Of a stretch of DNA of 24,219 nucleotides, positions 7,649-16,088 are shown piece by piece (position 1 is the stretch's first letter; each line of letters opens with the position of its first letter). The stretch is taken from positions 1-24,219 of the forward strand of contig JAICEG010000017.1 of assembly GCA_025924295.1 (NCBI GenBank). Direction: 5' to 3'. The translations under genes were made by a program, and so were the position numbers. This DNA comes from Vicinamibacteria bacterium. GTDB taxonomy: Bacteria > Acidobacteriota > Vicinamibacteria > Vicinamibacterales > UBA2999. The notes under the pieces were generated by a model. The model worked only from the letters and a program-made list of their open reading frames with translations. It was not told the origin of the DNA and made no database searches.

Positions 7649-9070
7649 TTGCTCGTTTCGACTCATTCATTCTCGACCAAGCGCCGGCGGCGAGTATTGG
7701 CAATTGACGAACAGTGCTCGATGACCGGGCTTCTCCAGAGCGTTGTCGAACCCGAGCGCTACGACGTGCGCGGAGCCAGAACCGGTGCCGATGGCGCTGA
7801 AGTGTTCAGGCAATGGAAACCGGACGTCGTCCTGACCGACCTGTCGCTGCCGGATGTTGACGGCATCGAGCTCTTGCGCCGCCTCAAACAGGTGGACCCC
7901 GAGCCCGAAGTGATTGTGGTGGGAGGGCAGGGCACGATCACACGTGCCGTCGAGGCCGGGCGTGCCGGCGCATTCTTCTTCCTCGAGCGGCCGGTGTCCG
8001 AGGACGGCCTGCTCGATCTGCTGGGAAAAGCCGTTGGCCGCCTCGACGAACGGGCCGAACACCAGCAGCTCAAGGACAAACTGCGCGGACAGTACAGCTT
8101 TGCGAGCGTTATCGGCCAGAGTGCCGCCATGACGACGCTGTTCGAGCTGGTCGAGAGCGTCGCGGCCAGCGACGCCAACATCCTGATTCAGGGCGAGAAC
8201 GGTACCGGTAAGGAACTGATCGCCAACGCCATCCATTACAACTCCCACCGGGCGAGCGGTCCCTTCATCAAGATCAACTGTGCATCCATCCCGCGGGACC
8301 TGATCGAGAGCGAGTTGTTCGGCTACAAGAAGGGCGCGTTCACCGGTGCGGCGGCGGACAAGATCGGGCTCGTCGAGATGGCCGAGGGTGGGTCGCTGCT
8401 GCTCGACGAGATCGGCGAGATGCCGGCCTACCTCCAGACCAAGCTCCTGAGGGTGCTGCAGGAGAGGGAGTACCGCCCAGTCGGCAGCGACCGCGTGGTC
8501 ACGGTGGACTTCCGGCTGATCTGTGCGACCAACGTGGATCTGGAGGTGGCGCTGCGCGATGGCCGGCTGCGCGAAGATCTGTACTTCCGCATCAACACCA
8601 TCACCGTGCGTGTGCCACCGCTGCGCGAACGGACCGAGGACATTCCGCTGCTCTGCGATCACTTCCTCTCCAAGTTCAACCAGCGCTATCAGAAGTCCAT
8701 ACGCTCCTTCGCGCCATCGGTGTATCACTTGTTGATTCGTAACCGGTGGGCTGGCAACGTGAGAGAGCTGGAGAATGCGATCGAGCGCGCCGTGCTCGTC
8801 TGCAAGACCGGCGAAATCACGCCGGCGGAGCTCCCCGACTCCGTGAGGGACAGCGCGGCGAGCGCGCGCGAGTTCACGATCCCGCCGCATCGCACACTGG
8901 CCGAGATCGAACGCATGGCGATCCTCCAGACCCTGCAGCGGACGAACTGGAACAAGCAGGAAGCGGCGCAGATTCTCGGTCTCTACCGCCCAACCCTGTA
9001 CAGCAAAATGAAAAAACACGAGATCCGCGACAATCGTGCATCGCGGCGGGCGGCGGCCGCGCGGCGCTGA
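7649..9070 (+). CDS. NtrC-type sigma-54-dependent response regulator with degenerate receiver
   Basis: A 473-residue enhancer-binding activator that would open promoters with sigma-54 RNA polymerase. Domains: receiver (15-130), AAA+ (about 152-385) with Walker A 'GENGTGKE' (182-189), the sigma-54 contact loop GAFTGA (229-234), Walker B 'LLLDEIGE' (250-257) and 'REDLYFRIN' arginines, then a Fis-type helix-turn-helix (434-460, 'NKQEAAQILGLYRPTLYSK'). The receiver keeps the phospho-acceptor D64 and acidic pair D20/E21, but the conserved Thr/Ser is Gly92 and the conserved Lys is Arg114 ('LERP'), so its switch may be altered. Start is TTG at 7649 with GGAGG at 7640-7644. No histidine kinase is nearby; its partner and targets are unknown. 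First gene of a plus-strand operon. Confidence 0.93.
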   Translation: MLVSTHSFSTKRRRRVLAIDEQCSMTGLLQSVVEPERYDVRGARTGADGAEVFRQWKPDVVLTDLSLPDVDGIELLRRLKQVDPEPEVIVVGGQGTITRAVEAGRAGAFFFLERPVSEDGLLDLLGKAVGRLDERAEHQQLKDKLRGQYSFASVIGQSAAMTTLFELVESVAASDANILIQGENGTGKELIANAIHYNSHRASGPFIKINCASIPRDLIESELFGYKKGAFTGAAADKIGLVEMAEGGSLLLDEIGEMPAYLQTKLLRVLQEREYRPVGSDRVVTVDFRLICATNVDLEVALRDGRLREDLYFRINTITVRVPPLRERTEDIPLLCDHFLSKFNQRYQKSIRSFAPSVYHLLIRNRWAGNVRELENAIERAVLVCKTGEITPAELPDSVRDSAASAREFTIPPHRTLAEIERMAILQTLQRTNWNKQEAAQILGLYRPTLYSKMKKHEIRDNRASRRAAAARR

Positions 9071-9975
9071 CTCTGTCGTGGGGCCGGCTCTGGCGGCCGA
9101 TCCGCCGCGAGCTGCGCCTCTGGGGACAGGCCGCCTGGCGGGCGTTCCTCGGGCTCGTGACCAGGAACGATCTCACGCACGCGGCATCGATCGCCTACTA
9201 CGCACTGCTGTCGCTCTTCCCGTTTCTCCTGCTCCTCATCTCCATTCTTGGTGTAGTGGCCGCTGATGAAGACGACCGGGCACGCGTGCTCGGGTTCTTC
9301 TTTCGCTACTTTCCAACCCGGTTCGATTTCCTGACCGACCAGCTCGATGCCTTCCGGGCCGACCGCGTGCGGATCGGTCTGGCAGGCGGTGTCGCTCTGG
9401 TCTGGGCATCGCTTGGGTTCTTCGGCGCGGTGACGAGCGCGGTCAACGAGGCCTGGGGAGTCGAGAAGCAGCGCAGCTTCTGGAAGCACCGGCTGGTGTC
9501 GTTCCTGATGCTGGTGGCCGCAAGTACTGCAGTGGCCCTGGCGCTGCTGTTCGTCAGCTTTCTGCAGGTAGCCGAGACCTCGCGTCTCGGGCAGCTGCTT
9601 GCCAACGCTCAATGGGTCGCTGGTCTGCAAACTCTCGTGTTCAGGTACCTCGCCCTCGTCGTGCTCACGTTCGGCATCGGGCTGGTGTTCTACTTCATTC
9701 CAAACGCGCGTACCCGGTTCCGCGATGTCTGGGTCGGGGCCATCCTCACCGCGCTGCTGTGGCGCACGGCGCTTTCGGGGTTCTCGTGGTACCTGCGTCA
9801 GAATCAGAGCCTGAGCATGATCCACGGGTCGATCGCGGCGGTCGTGGTCTTCCTGCTGTGGATCTATATCTCCTCTGTGATTCTGATGTACGGCGTCGAA
9901 TTCACTGCCGCGTACGCACGACTTCGCCGCCATCGCACCGAACAGATGCCGGCCGCCGCGTCACCGAGGACATGA
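9067..9975 (+). CDS. YihY/BrkB-family inner membrane protein
   Basis: A protein of about 302 residues with five or six membrane segments, matching the YihY/virulence factor BrkB family (once mislabelled ribonuclease BN); molecular function is unsettled. Visible: 'THAASIAYYALLSLFPFLLLL' in part as the first membrane segment, 'LVWASLGFFGAVTSAVNEAW', and the C-terminal 'IYISSVILMYGVEFTAAYAR' region that is characteristic. The start is uncertain. The family's N-terminal amphipathic part begins right after the regulator's stop, yet no ATG, GTG or TTG lies there. A CTG at 9067 overlaps the regulator's TGA (CTGA) and is adopted here; the next usable codon is GTG at 9157, which would remove about 30 expected residues. 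The gene ends in an ATGA overlap with the next. Confidence 0.88.
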   Translation: MTLSWGRLWRPIRRELRLWGQAAWRAFLGLVTRNDLTHAASIAYYALLSLFPFLLLLISILGVVAADEDDRARVLGFFFRYFPTRFDFLTDQLDAFRADRVRIGLAGGVALVWASLGFFGAVTSAVNEAWGVEKQRSFWKHRLVSFLMLVAASTAVALALLFVSFLQVAETSRLGQLLANAQWVAGLQTLVFRYLALVVLTFGIGLVFYFIPNARTRFRDVWVGAILTALLWRTALSGFSWYLRQNQSLSMIHGSIAAVVVFLLWIYISSVILMYGVEFTAAYARLRRHRTEQMPAAASPRT

Positions 9976-10769
9976 CGCGGTTCGTTGTTACCGGAATCTT
10001 CCTCTTGTGTTCGGCCGTGGTGACGGCGGCGGTCCTCGTCTCGGTCGAAGAAGAGATCGAGATCGGGCGCGCGGCGAACGAGCAGATGCGAAAGCAGGTG
10101 CCTGAGTTCACCGATGCCACGGTCGTGAAGTACGTCCGGGACGTCGGCACGCGCCTGGTTCGCGCCGCTCCCGGCGAGAAGTATCCCTACACTTTTTCGG
10201 TCGCCGATCTTCCCGAGATCAATGCGTTCTCACTTCCGGGTGGTCCGGTCTGGATTCATCGCGGCGTGTTGAGTAGAGCTGCCAACGAATCACAGGTCGC
10301 CGCAGTCCTGGCTCATGAGGTTGCGCATATCGCACGGCGTCACGGCGCTGACAGGCTCACCCAGGGAATGGTCGCGAAGTGGGGGCTCGGCTTGCTCGGT
10401 GCACTCCTTGGCAACACCGGGGGTGCGGGGGCGGCCCAGGCGGCAGCCAGCCTGCTGACTGGTGGTGTGATCCTGAAGTTCAGCCGACTCGAGGAGAAGG
10501 AGGCCGACGAGCTGGGGATGTCGGTCCTTACACGCTCCGGCTGGGACGGCAGAGGGATGGTGGAGCTGTTCCAGACGCTTCAACGTCAGGCAAGCCGGGA
10601 GCAGAGCAGCGTCGATGCATTCCTCTCGAGCCATCCCTCGCCGCAGGACCGCCTTGCGAACCTCTCGGCCCAGCTCTCGAAGCGTCGCGGAGGGACGCGC
10701 GACAGCGCGCGGTTTCGATCGGTCAAGGCTCACCTCGCACGTCTGCCGACATCGCGCGCCGGGAGATAA
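9972..10769 (+). CDS. M48-family zinc metalloprotease (BepA/YfgC-like)
   Basis: A 265-residue zinc peptidase with an N-terminal hydrophobic segment (residues 4-24) that is a signal peptide or membrane anchor, so it acts in the periplasm or at the membrane. The zinc site is 'HEVAH' (H115, E116, H119), with the third ligand E177 in 'EKEADELG'; 'INAFSLPGGPVWIHRGVL' (83-100) is typical of the family. Relatives such as BepA trim or degrade misassembled outer-membrane proteins, but they carry a TPR domain that is absent here. The ATG overlaps the stop of the YihY gene (ATGA), showing translational coupling. Quality control of the envelope is a reasonable inference. Confidence 0.92.
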   Translation: MTRFVVTGIFLLCSAVVTAAVLVSVEEEIEIGRAANEQMRKQVPEFTDATVVKYVRDVGTRLVRAAPGEKYPYTFSVADLPEINAFSLPGGPVWIHRGVLSRAANESQVAAVLAHEVAHIARRHGADRLTQGMVAKWGLGLLGALLGNTGGAGAAQAAASLLTGGVILKFSRLEEKEADELGMSVLTRSGWDGRGMVELFQTLQRQASREQSSVDAFLSSHPSPQDRLANLSAQLSKRRGGTRDSARFRSVKAHLARLPTSRAGR

Positions 10770-10777
10770 TCGGTAGA

Positions 10778-12892
10778 GTGCCGAATCGCCTCGCTACGGA
10801 AAAGAGTCCCTACCTCCTCCAACACAAGGACAACCCGGTTGACTGGTATCCATGGGGCCAGGACGCCTTCGACCGCGCACGGCGGGAGAACAAGCCGATC
10901 TTTCTTTCGGTCGGCTACTCGACGTGCCACTGGTGTCATGTGATGGAGCACGAGAGCTTCGAGAGCCCGGCGATCGCCGACGTACTGTCGCGCCACTTCA
11001 TCTCCATCAAGGTCGATCGTGAAGAGCGTCCGGACGTGGACCGCGTCTACATGACGTTCGTTCAGGCGACCACCGGTTCGGGGGGGTGGCCGATGAGCGT
11101 CTGGCTGACCCCGCGACTCGAGCCCTTCTACGGAGGCACATACTTTCCCCCCGAAGCTCGATGGGGGAGGCCGGGCTTCGTCGAGATCCTCGAAGAGATC
11201 GCACGCGTGTGGCGGGAAGAGCAGGCAAAGGTCGAACAATCGGCGGCCACGATCCTCGGCCGTCTCCAGACCATGCGGGCCACCGGCGGCCGGGCTTCTG
11301 TGCCGGACGTCAGCGTGCTGGAACGTACGGTCGGAGAGTTTGCCTCCTCGTTCGATGCCCGCCGTGGCGGCTTCGGAGGCGCACCGAAATTTCCGCGCCC
11401 CAGCGAGTTGCTCTTCCTGCTGCGCGAGCACGCACGAACCGGCGCCACCAACGCCCGTGACATGGTGCTCGTGACGCTGCGGGCGATGGCGCTCGGCGGG
11501 ATGCGCGACCATCTCGGCGGAGGATTCCATCGTTATTCGGTCGATGCCGACTGGCGTGTGCCCCATTTCGAGAAGATGCTCTACGACCAGGCCCAGCTGG
11601 TGCTGGCTTACGCAGAAGCGGCCCAGGTGACCGGCGATCGGAGCTATGCCGACGTTGCCCTCGACACACTCGACTACGTTCGACGCGACCTGACGTCTCC
11701 GGGCGGCGGATTTTTCTCGGCCGAGGACGCCGACAGCGTTCCGCCAGAGCACGCCCACGAACCTCACCCCCACAAGATGGAGGGAGCGTTCTACATCTGG
11801 TCTGATGCGGAGATCCAGGAGGTGCTTGGCGCCGGTGCCGACGTCTTCCGGGCCCGCTACGGCATTCTGCCGGATGGCAATGCACCGGCCGACCCCCAGG
11901 GCGAGTTCACGGGCAAGAACCTTCTCTACACGGCACGCTCGATCGAGGACGTCGCATCGATGGCTGGCCGATCGGTAGACGGTGTGCATGCGGCACTCGA
12001 GGGGGCTCGCGACCTGCTCATGGCGCGCAGGGCCACGCGACCGCGCCCTCATCTCGACGACAAGGTCCTCACCGCGTGGAACGGCCTGATGATCGCGGCA
12101 TTTGCCCGCGCCGCCCGGACGATCGAGGGCGCTGACAGTTATCTGGCGGATGCACAGCGGGCCGCTCGTTTCGTACGAGAGCAACTCTGGCAGCCATCGA
12201 GCCGAACGCTTCTTCGTCGATACCGCGACGGATCCGCTGGTGTCGAGGCGTACGCCGAGGACTACGCGTATCTCGTGTGGGGACTGCTGGAGTTGTTTCA
12301 GGCCGATGGCGATGCCGACTGGCTGGAGTGGGCGATCACACTGCAGAAGCGCCAGGACGAGTTGTTCTGGGATCCAGTCGATGGCGGGTGGTTCAGCACG
12401 ACCGGCAAGGACGAATCGGTCCTGTTGCGCCTCAAGGAGGACTACGACGGCGCCGAGCCGGCCGCCAGTTCCGTCAGCGTCATGAACCTGCTGACGCTGT
12501 CGCATCTCACGACCGGGAGTTTTTCGGATGAGATCGAAACCACACTGGGTATCTTCGCGCCGCGGTTGTCGCAGTCAGGCAGGGTCGCGCCGATGATGCT
12601 CGCGGCGCTGTCGGCCTATCACTCCGGCACGCCGCAGCTGATCGTGGTGGGTGATCCTTCCGCGCAGGACACCCGTGCCCTTCATGACGTGGTGAGACGT
12701 CGTTATCTCCCGACAGCTGTCATAGTGCCGCTGATCGACGCGCAACGCGGCAGGCTCTCCGATCTGCTGCCGTGGACCGCGAGCATGAGAGCGATCGACG
12801 GTCGAGCAACGGCCTATCTGTGTCGGGACTTCGCGTGTGAGTCTCCCACGACGGATGCGGGAGAGCTTGCGGCGTCGTTTTCTGCATTCTGA
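10778..12892 (+). CDS. DUF255 thioredoxin-like protein (YyaL/SPATA20 family)
   Basis: A 704-residue cytoplasmic protein of the YyaL family, found from bacteria to human SPATA20. The N-terminal domain is thioredoxin-like, with the invariant 'STCHWCHVMEHESF' (C50 and C53 form the CxxC), preceded by 'EKSPYLLQHKDNPVDWYPWG'. The rest is an alpha/alpha toroid resembling N-acylglucosamine 2-epimerases ('FHRYSVDADWRVPHFEKMLY', 'LTAWNGLMIAAFARAARTIE'). Its reaction is not established. The frame stays open upstream to 10379 inside the protease gene, but the GTG at 10778, nine bases after the protease stop, gives the family's exact N-terminus ('MPNRLATEKSPYLL'). GGGAG at 10761 is a distant binding site. 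Confidence 0.95.
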   Translation: MPNRLATEKSPYLLQHKDNPVDWYPWGQDAFDRARRENKPIFLSVGYSTCHWCHVMEHESFESPAIADVLSRHFISIKVDREERPDVDRVYMTFVQATTGSGGWPMSVWLTPRLEPFYGGTYFPPEARWGRPGFVEILEEIARVWREEQAKVEQSAATILGRLQTMRATGGRASVPDVSVLERTVGEFASSFDARRGGFGGAPKFPRPSELLFLLREHARTGATNARDMVLVTLRAMALGGMRDHLGGGFHRYSVDADWRVPHFEKMLYDQAQLVLAYAEAAQVTGDRSYADVALDTLDYVRRDLTSPGGGFFSAEDADSVPPEHAHEPHPHKMEGAFYIWSDAEIQEVLGAGADVFRARYGILPDGNAPADPQGEFTGKNLLYTARSIEDVASMAGRSVDGVHAALEGARDLLMARRATRPRPHLDDKVLTAWNGLMIAAFARAARTIEGADSYLADAQRAARFVREQLWQPSSRTLLRRYRDGSAGVEAYAEDYAYLVWGLLELFQADGDADWLEWAITLQKRQDELFWDPVDGGWFSTTGKDESVLLRLKEDYDGAEPAASSVSVMNLLTLSHLTTGSFSDEIETTLGIFAPRLSQSGRVAPMMLAALSAYHSGTPQLIVVGDPSAQDTRALHDVVRRRYLPTAVIVPLIDAQRGRLSDLLPWTASMRAIDGRATAYLCRDFACESPTTDAGELAASFSAF

Positions 12893-12924
12893 AGCCTTCG
12901 ATCTGCATTAGAGTAGAGAGCGGA

Positions 12925-13296
12925 ATGGAGATCCCTCTCGACATCTGGCTGCGTGGCGACAATCACGCCACGAGTCACGTCATCAGCATCGTCAGTCGTG
13001 AACCGCGACGCTGGACCGACGAGGATGTGACCGCCGTGCTCGTGGGCATGCTGCGTGCACTCGAGCAGGCCAGGAACCCCGAGGCTGATGAGAACCGACC
13101 GGTGGCGATGCGTGGCTTCAGCTGGATCGTCAACCCGTTCGAAGGAGGGGGCGTGGTGATTGCGCTCGAGTTGTCGCTCGGTGCCGTGGTCGCGGGACCG
13201 TTCGACATCGCGGAGAGCGCATTGAGTGCGATGATCCAGCGAGTGATGGACGCCGAACGTGCGGCGATGCCCAACGCTGGAACGACGGTTCACTAG
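12925..13296 (+). CDS. Small conserved-looking protein of unknown function
   Basis: A 123-residue soluble protein with no signal peptide, membrane segment or cysteine. I do not recognise it. Its order looks like alternating strands and helices: 'HATSHVISIVSREPRRWTDE', a helix near 34-48, 'GFSWIVNPFEGGGVVIALEL' as a likely beta hairpin, and a C-terminal helix at about 94-112. ATG at 12925 follows a weak GAGAG. It lies 32 bases after the DUF255 gene and may be the last gene of that operon. A repeat begins right at its stop codon. Confidence 0.65.
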   Translation: MEIPLDIWLRGDNHATSHVISIVSREPRRWTDEDVTAVLVGMLRALEQARNPEADENRPVAMRGFSWIVNPFEGGGVVIALELSLGAVVAGPFDIAESALSAMIQRVMDAERAAMPNAGTTVH

Positions 13297-13418
13297 TCCC
13301 TGGTCCGTGGTGCTTCGTCCGTTCTTGGTCCCTGGTCCTTAGTCCCGTTGTCGAACGGAGGACCAGAGGACGTTGGACTAAGAACGGACCAAGCACGAAG
13401 AACAAGGACTGAGGACTT
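13295..13418. repeat. Imperfect inverted repeat of 'TGGTCC' stutter units
   Basis: The left arm (13295-13345) is built of TGGTCC and TTAGTCC words ('TTGGTCCCTGGTCCTTAGTC'); the right arm (about 13360-13418) carries the reverse complement ('GGACTAAGAACGGACCAAGC'). It starts at the stop codon of the small gene. It may act as a terminator, but its word-like arms point to a dispersed repeat family. Confidence 0.6.
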
Positions 13419-13450
13419 GAAGATGGGGCGACTGGGGTAAGCCGCGGTTG

Positions 13451-13481
13451 CTCAGCCAGCGGGGCGAAGCCGCCGGCTGAG
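13451..13481. repeat. 12-base-arm hairpin
   Basis: CTCAGCCAGCGG (13451-13462) and CCGCCGGCTGAG (13470-13481) pair at 11 of 12 positions around a seven-base loop (GGCGAAG). No T-tract follows. Confidence 0.65.
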
Positions 13482-13508
13482 TCCGCGTCGGAATCGAACG
13501 GACGCTGC

Positions 13509-13546
13509 CCCTCGACAGGCTCAGATATGTCCAAGCCGGTCGAGGG
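13509..13546. repeat. 13-base-arm hairpin ('TCGACAGGCT' type)
   Basis: CCCTCGACAGGCT (13509-13521) and AGCCGGTCGAGGG (13534-13546) pair at 12 of 13 positions around a 12-base loop. The word 'TCGACAGGCTCAG' resembles small palindromic repeats I recall from many bacterial genomes; that recollection could not be tested here. Confidence 0.6.
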
Positions 13547-13634
13547 AAGGTATGAGAGTGCCGCCCAGGAGAAGGCGACTTGCGCCCGCCGAACCCGAGA
13601 TCAGCATATCCCAGTCAGCCCCTCCCGGATCCGC

Positions 13635-15860
13635 CTAAAACCTGTGTGTATACAACACTTTAGAGGCGGCTCTTCTGTCCAGCGTACCGAACCGGTCCCG
13701 TAAAGGGTCGTCGACCCAGTTGTGGGTGTAGACCACATAGAGGTCGTTTCCAGGGGTCAGAATCCACCTGTATCGTGCTTGCCACCCAAGCACTCGGCTC
13801 ATGGTGTCGTACTGAAGGATGTTGACGAGCGCCATGAACGGAGTGAACTGCGTGTCGGCCGTTGCGCGGTACACGTTCGACGTGAAGCTCCCCTCAGCAA
13901 GGTCGACCTGATTCCACTCACCGTTGAGGCTGACGATGTAGCCAGGTCGCGCCCGCACGGTGAGTCCAAGCACCGTCTGATCGCGGTGACCTGAATAGAA
14001 CGCACCCGTTTCGAAGCGCCCGTTCAGCGCAAGCACGCGGCGGTTCGCGGTCTGACCCCGAATAGCGAAGCGGGTGAAGTCGTATTCGGAGCCCGCAGGC
14101 ATCGTGATGCCGGGGACGATCGTGAAGGGACGCTCGAGCCGCACGAAGCTCGGGTCGACCTCCAGGGCGAAGTTGTCCTGGCTGTGGAACTGCACACCGA
14201 AAACCGTGAGGTTGAGCAGACGCTCGAGCAGCTGGTTCTGAAGATCGGTGACCACCTCGAGGTTCGCGTCGTACTCCGTGCGGCGGATGTAGCGATGGTT
14301 CTGCGGCCGAGGTCCGTGGTAGACCTGCCCCCGATAGCGCCGGTAGTCGCGACGCAGCACGAAGCCAACCGCGGGGTCGAAGTTCTCTTGCACCTCCTGG
14401 GCATCCAGGCGGACCTGCCAGATGTCGTTCGGGTACTCGATGCCGGCACCGAAGGCGTTGCTCCCGGATCGAACCCCTGGAGGGCCGGCGTGCAGCATCC
14501 ACGCCGTTGCCGACAGATTCTGATTGCCCCTGAACTGTGACGTCGCGAGCCGCATATCGACACCGATGGTGTGGCTTGCATCGATCTCGTCTCCGGTGCG
14601 GGCATCTCGTCTGGTGTAGATCGCGCCGACGTAGGATTGCTGCAACAGGCGTCGCTTGATGCGGCCGACGAGGAAGTCCTCGGGGATGAACTCGCCATCC
14701 TCTCCTCCGGTTCGTACCTGCAGCATGCCGACGTCGTTGCCGCCCATCTGCCCCGTGAACTTGGTGCCGAAGTCGATCTTCTGCGGTGTGGCCTCGGCGC
14801 TAAGGCCGATCCGTCGGCTGAAGAAGGGTTGAATCTGCGGGCCGCCGATGCTGTCGCTGGCGAAGTCGAAGAAGGTGGCTCCATCCAGGAAGAAGTCGCG
14901 ACGCTCGGGGAAGAAGAGCGAGAAGCGCGTCAGGTTGACCTGTCGCTGATCGACCTCGGTCTGTGCGAAGTCGGTGTTGATGGTCAGGTTCGCACGGACT
15001 CCCGGTGTCGGGTTGTAGAAGAGATCGATGCCTGCGTTGGCTTTCTCCTGCGAGCGTTCGCCGTTCGGGCCGGTTGAAAACTCCGATGTGACCAGGCCGT
15101 ACGGCTTGACGTCGAGACCGGTGCCCTGGGTGACCTCGCGAATGCCGGTGACATGGCCGGCATTCGTCATTCGCCTGAGGCCCTGGTTGCGTGCCCATCC
15201 CATCCAGATGCTGTCTTCGTTCTTGCGTCGAACGGTGCGCTGGAAGTTGAACCCCCACGTGTCGTTGTCGGGATCGAAGTTGAGCGTCCGGAACGGAATC
15301 TCGATCTCGATCGTCCAGCCGATCTCGCTGCGGACGACGCGCGCGTCCCAGATGCCGTCCCACGCGCGATTGTCACCATTGACGCCGAACAGCGAGTCAG
15401 CCATCAGTCCGGATGGGTTCATCTCGAAGAAGTAGCCGGACCGCTCGTCGAGAAACGTATCGATGGTCCACATGAACCGATCGTCGGCCGGCAGGAACTC
15501 GTCGCGGCGGCGCTGATAGCCAAGCCACTTGTCCGGCTCGGAGTCGTAGCAGGTCACGCCCATGTAGATGGCGTCCTTCGTGAAGACGATGCGCACCTCG
15601 GTGGGTTCGGTGGCGGGGGAGCCGTTTGCCGGGTCGACCTGGATGAAGTCCTTCGCCGGGAGGGCGCGCGCCCAGGCGGCCTCGTCGAGGACGCCATCGA
15701 TCTCGATGCGCTCGTCATCGGCCATGCGCGTGGCCTGGACCGTCCGGCGTGCGGGTGTGCTGGTTTCCGGGATCTGCGCGTCAGTGGTGAGAGGAAGGAC
15801 CGCGACGAAGAGAAAAGTACAGAAGGATTTCGTGAGCCGGTGTTCCGAGACCGCAATCAA
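13635..15860 (-). CDS. DUF5916 outer membrane barrel protein with N-terminal CBM9-like domain
   Basis: A 741-residue exported protein. Signal peptide at about 1-28 ('FCTFLFVAVLPLTTDAQ'). Residues 50-230 form a family-9 carbohydrate-binding-like beta-sandwich ('IEIDGVLDEAAWARA', 'GWTIEIEIPFRTLNF'). The remainder, with many alternating aromatic strands ('FFPERRDFFLDGATFFDF', 'VYTHNW'), matches the DUF5916 domain, thought to be an outer-membrane barrel. Ligand and role are unknown; glycan or polymer handling is only a guess from the N-terminal domain. The start is TTG at 15860 with AAGGATGG six bases upstream; no in-frame ATG exists nearby. It is monocistronic and divergent from the methyltransferase across 228 bases, in which I see no clear promoter. 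Confidence 0.85.
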   Translation of the reverse strand: MIAVSEHRLTKSFCTFLFVAVLPLTTDAQIPETSTPARRTVQATRMADDERIEIDGVLDEAAWARALPAKDFIQVDPANGSPATEPTEVRIVFTKDAIYMGVTCYDSEPDKWLGYQRRRDEFLPADDRFMWTIDTFLDERSGYFFEMNPSGLMADSLFGVNGDNRAWDGIWDARVVRSEIGWTIEIEIPFRTLNFDPDNDTWGFNFQRTVRRKNEDSIWMGWARNQGLRRMTNAGHVTGIREVTQGTGLDVKPYGLVTSEFSTGPNGERSQEKANAGIDLFYNPTPGVRANLTINTDFAQTEVDQRQVNLTRFSLFFPERRDFFLDGATFFDFASDSIGGPQIQPFFSRRIGLSAEATPQKIDFGTKFTGQMGGNDVGMLQVRTGGEDGEFIPEDFLVGRIKRRLLQQSYVGAIYTRRDARTGDEIDASHTIGVDMRLATSQFRGNQNLSATAWMLHAGPPGVRSGSNAFGAGIEYPNDIWQVRLDAQEVQENFDPAVGFVLRRDYRRYRGQVYHGPRPQNHRYIRRTEYDANLEVVTDLQNQLLERLLNLTVFGVQFHSQDNFALEVDPSFVRLERPFTIVPGITMPAGSEYDFTRFAIRGQTANRRVLALNGRFETGAFYSGHRDQTVLGLTVRARPGYIVSLNGEWNQVDLAEGSFTSNVYRATADTQFTPFMALVNILQYDTMSRVLGWQARYRWILTPGNDLYVVYTHNWVDDPLRDRFGTLDRRAASKVLYTHRF

Positions 15861-16088
15861 TAGAGACCATCCTTGTCATAAACGTGGCCGGCGGCCGTGG
15901 GGCAGGCAGCCGGAGACCCTCTGGACTTACGACCATGCGCCGCTTGTCGTTGACCGCTATCCGACTACGCACGAGGAGAGCAGGGAGGACCATTTTCCGG
16001 GGCCGTCGTGGACTGCCATATCAACGGTGTCGGCGGGCAGGTGTGCGGGCGAGCATCATTCGATTTTACAGTGCGGGATACTTCTCGC

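Larger units (their letters stand above)
13297..13634. other. 338-base non-coding, repeat-rich region between convergent genes
   Basis: No open frame here looks real. The left two-thirds hold three inverted repeats, listed separately at 13295-13418, 13451-13481 and 13509-13546. From 13547 to 13634 I see nothing beyond unstructured GC-rich sequence. Confidence 0.7.

Noticed and set aside
7667..9019. 450-codon frame antisense to the sigma-54 regulator
   Set aside because: The plus strand has Walker A, GAFTGA and helix-turn-helix motifs in order; the antisense frame is a shadow.
8746..9066. Upstream extension of the YihY frame to a GTG at 8746
   Set aside because: This stretch runs inside the regulator gene in another frame, and its Arg/Gly-rich peptide has no resemblance to YihY proteins.
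10730..12505. 591-codon open frame antisense to the DUF255 gene
   Set aside because: Long antisense frames are expected in GC-rich genes. The plus strand gives a clear YyaL protein; the antisense peptide matches nothing and has low-complexity Arg/Gly-rich stretches.
12925..13546. CRISPR or tandem array in the repeat-rich region
   Set aside because: Words vary and form inverted arms; there are no evenly spaced identical repeats with unique spacers.
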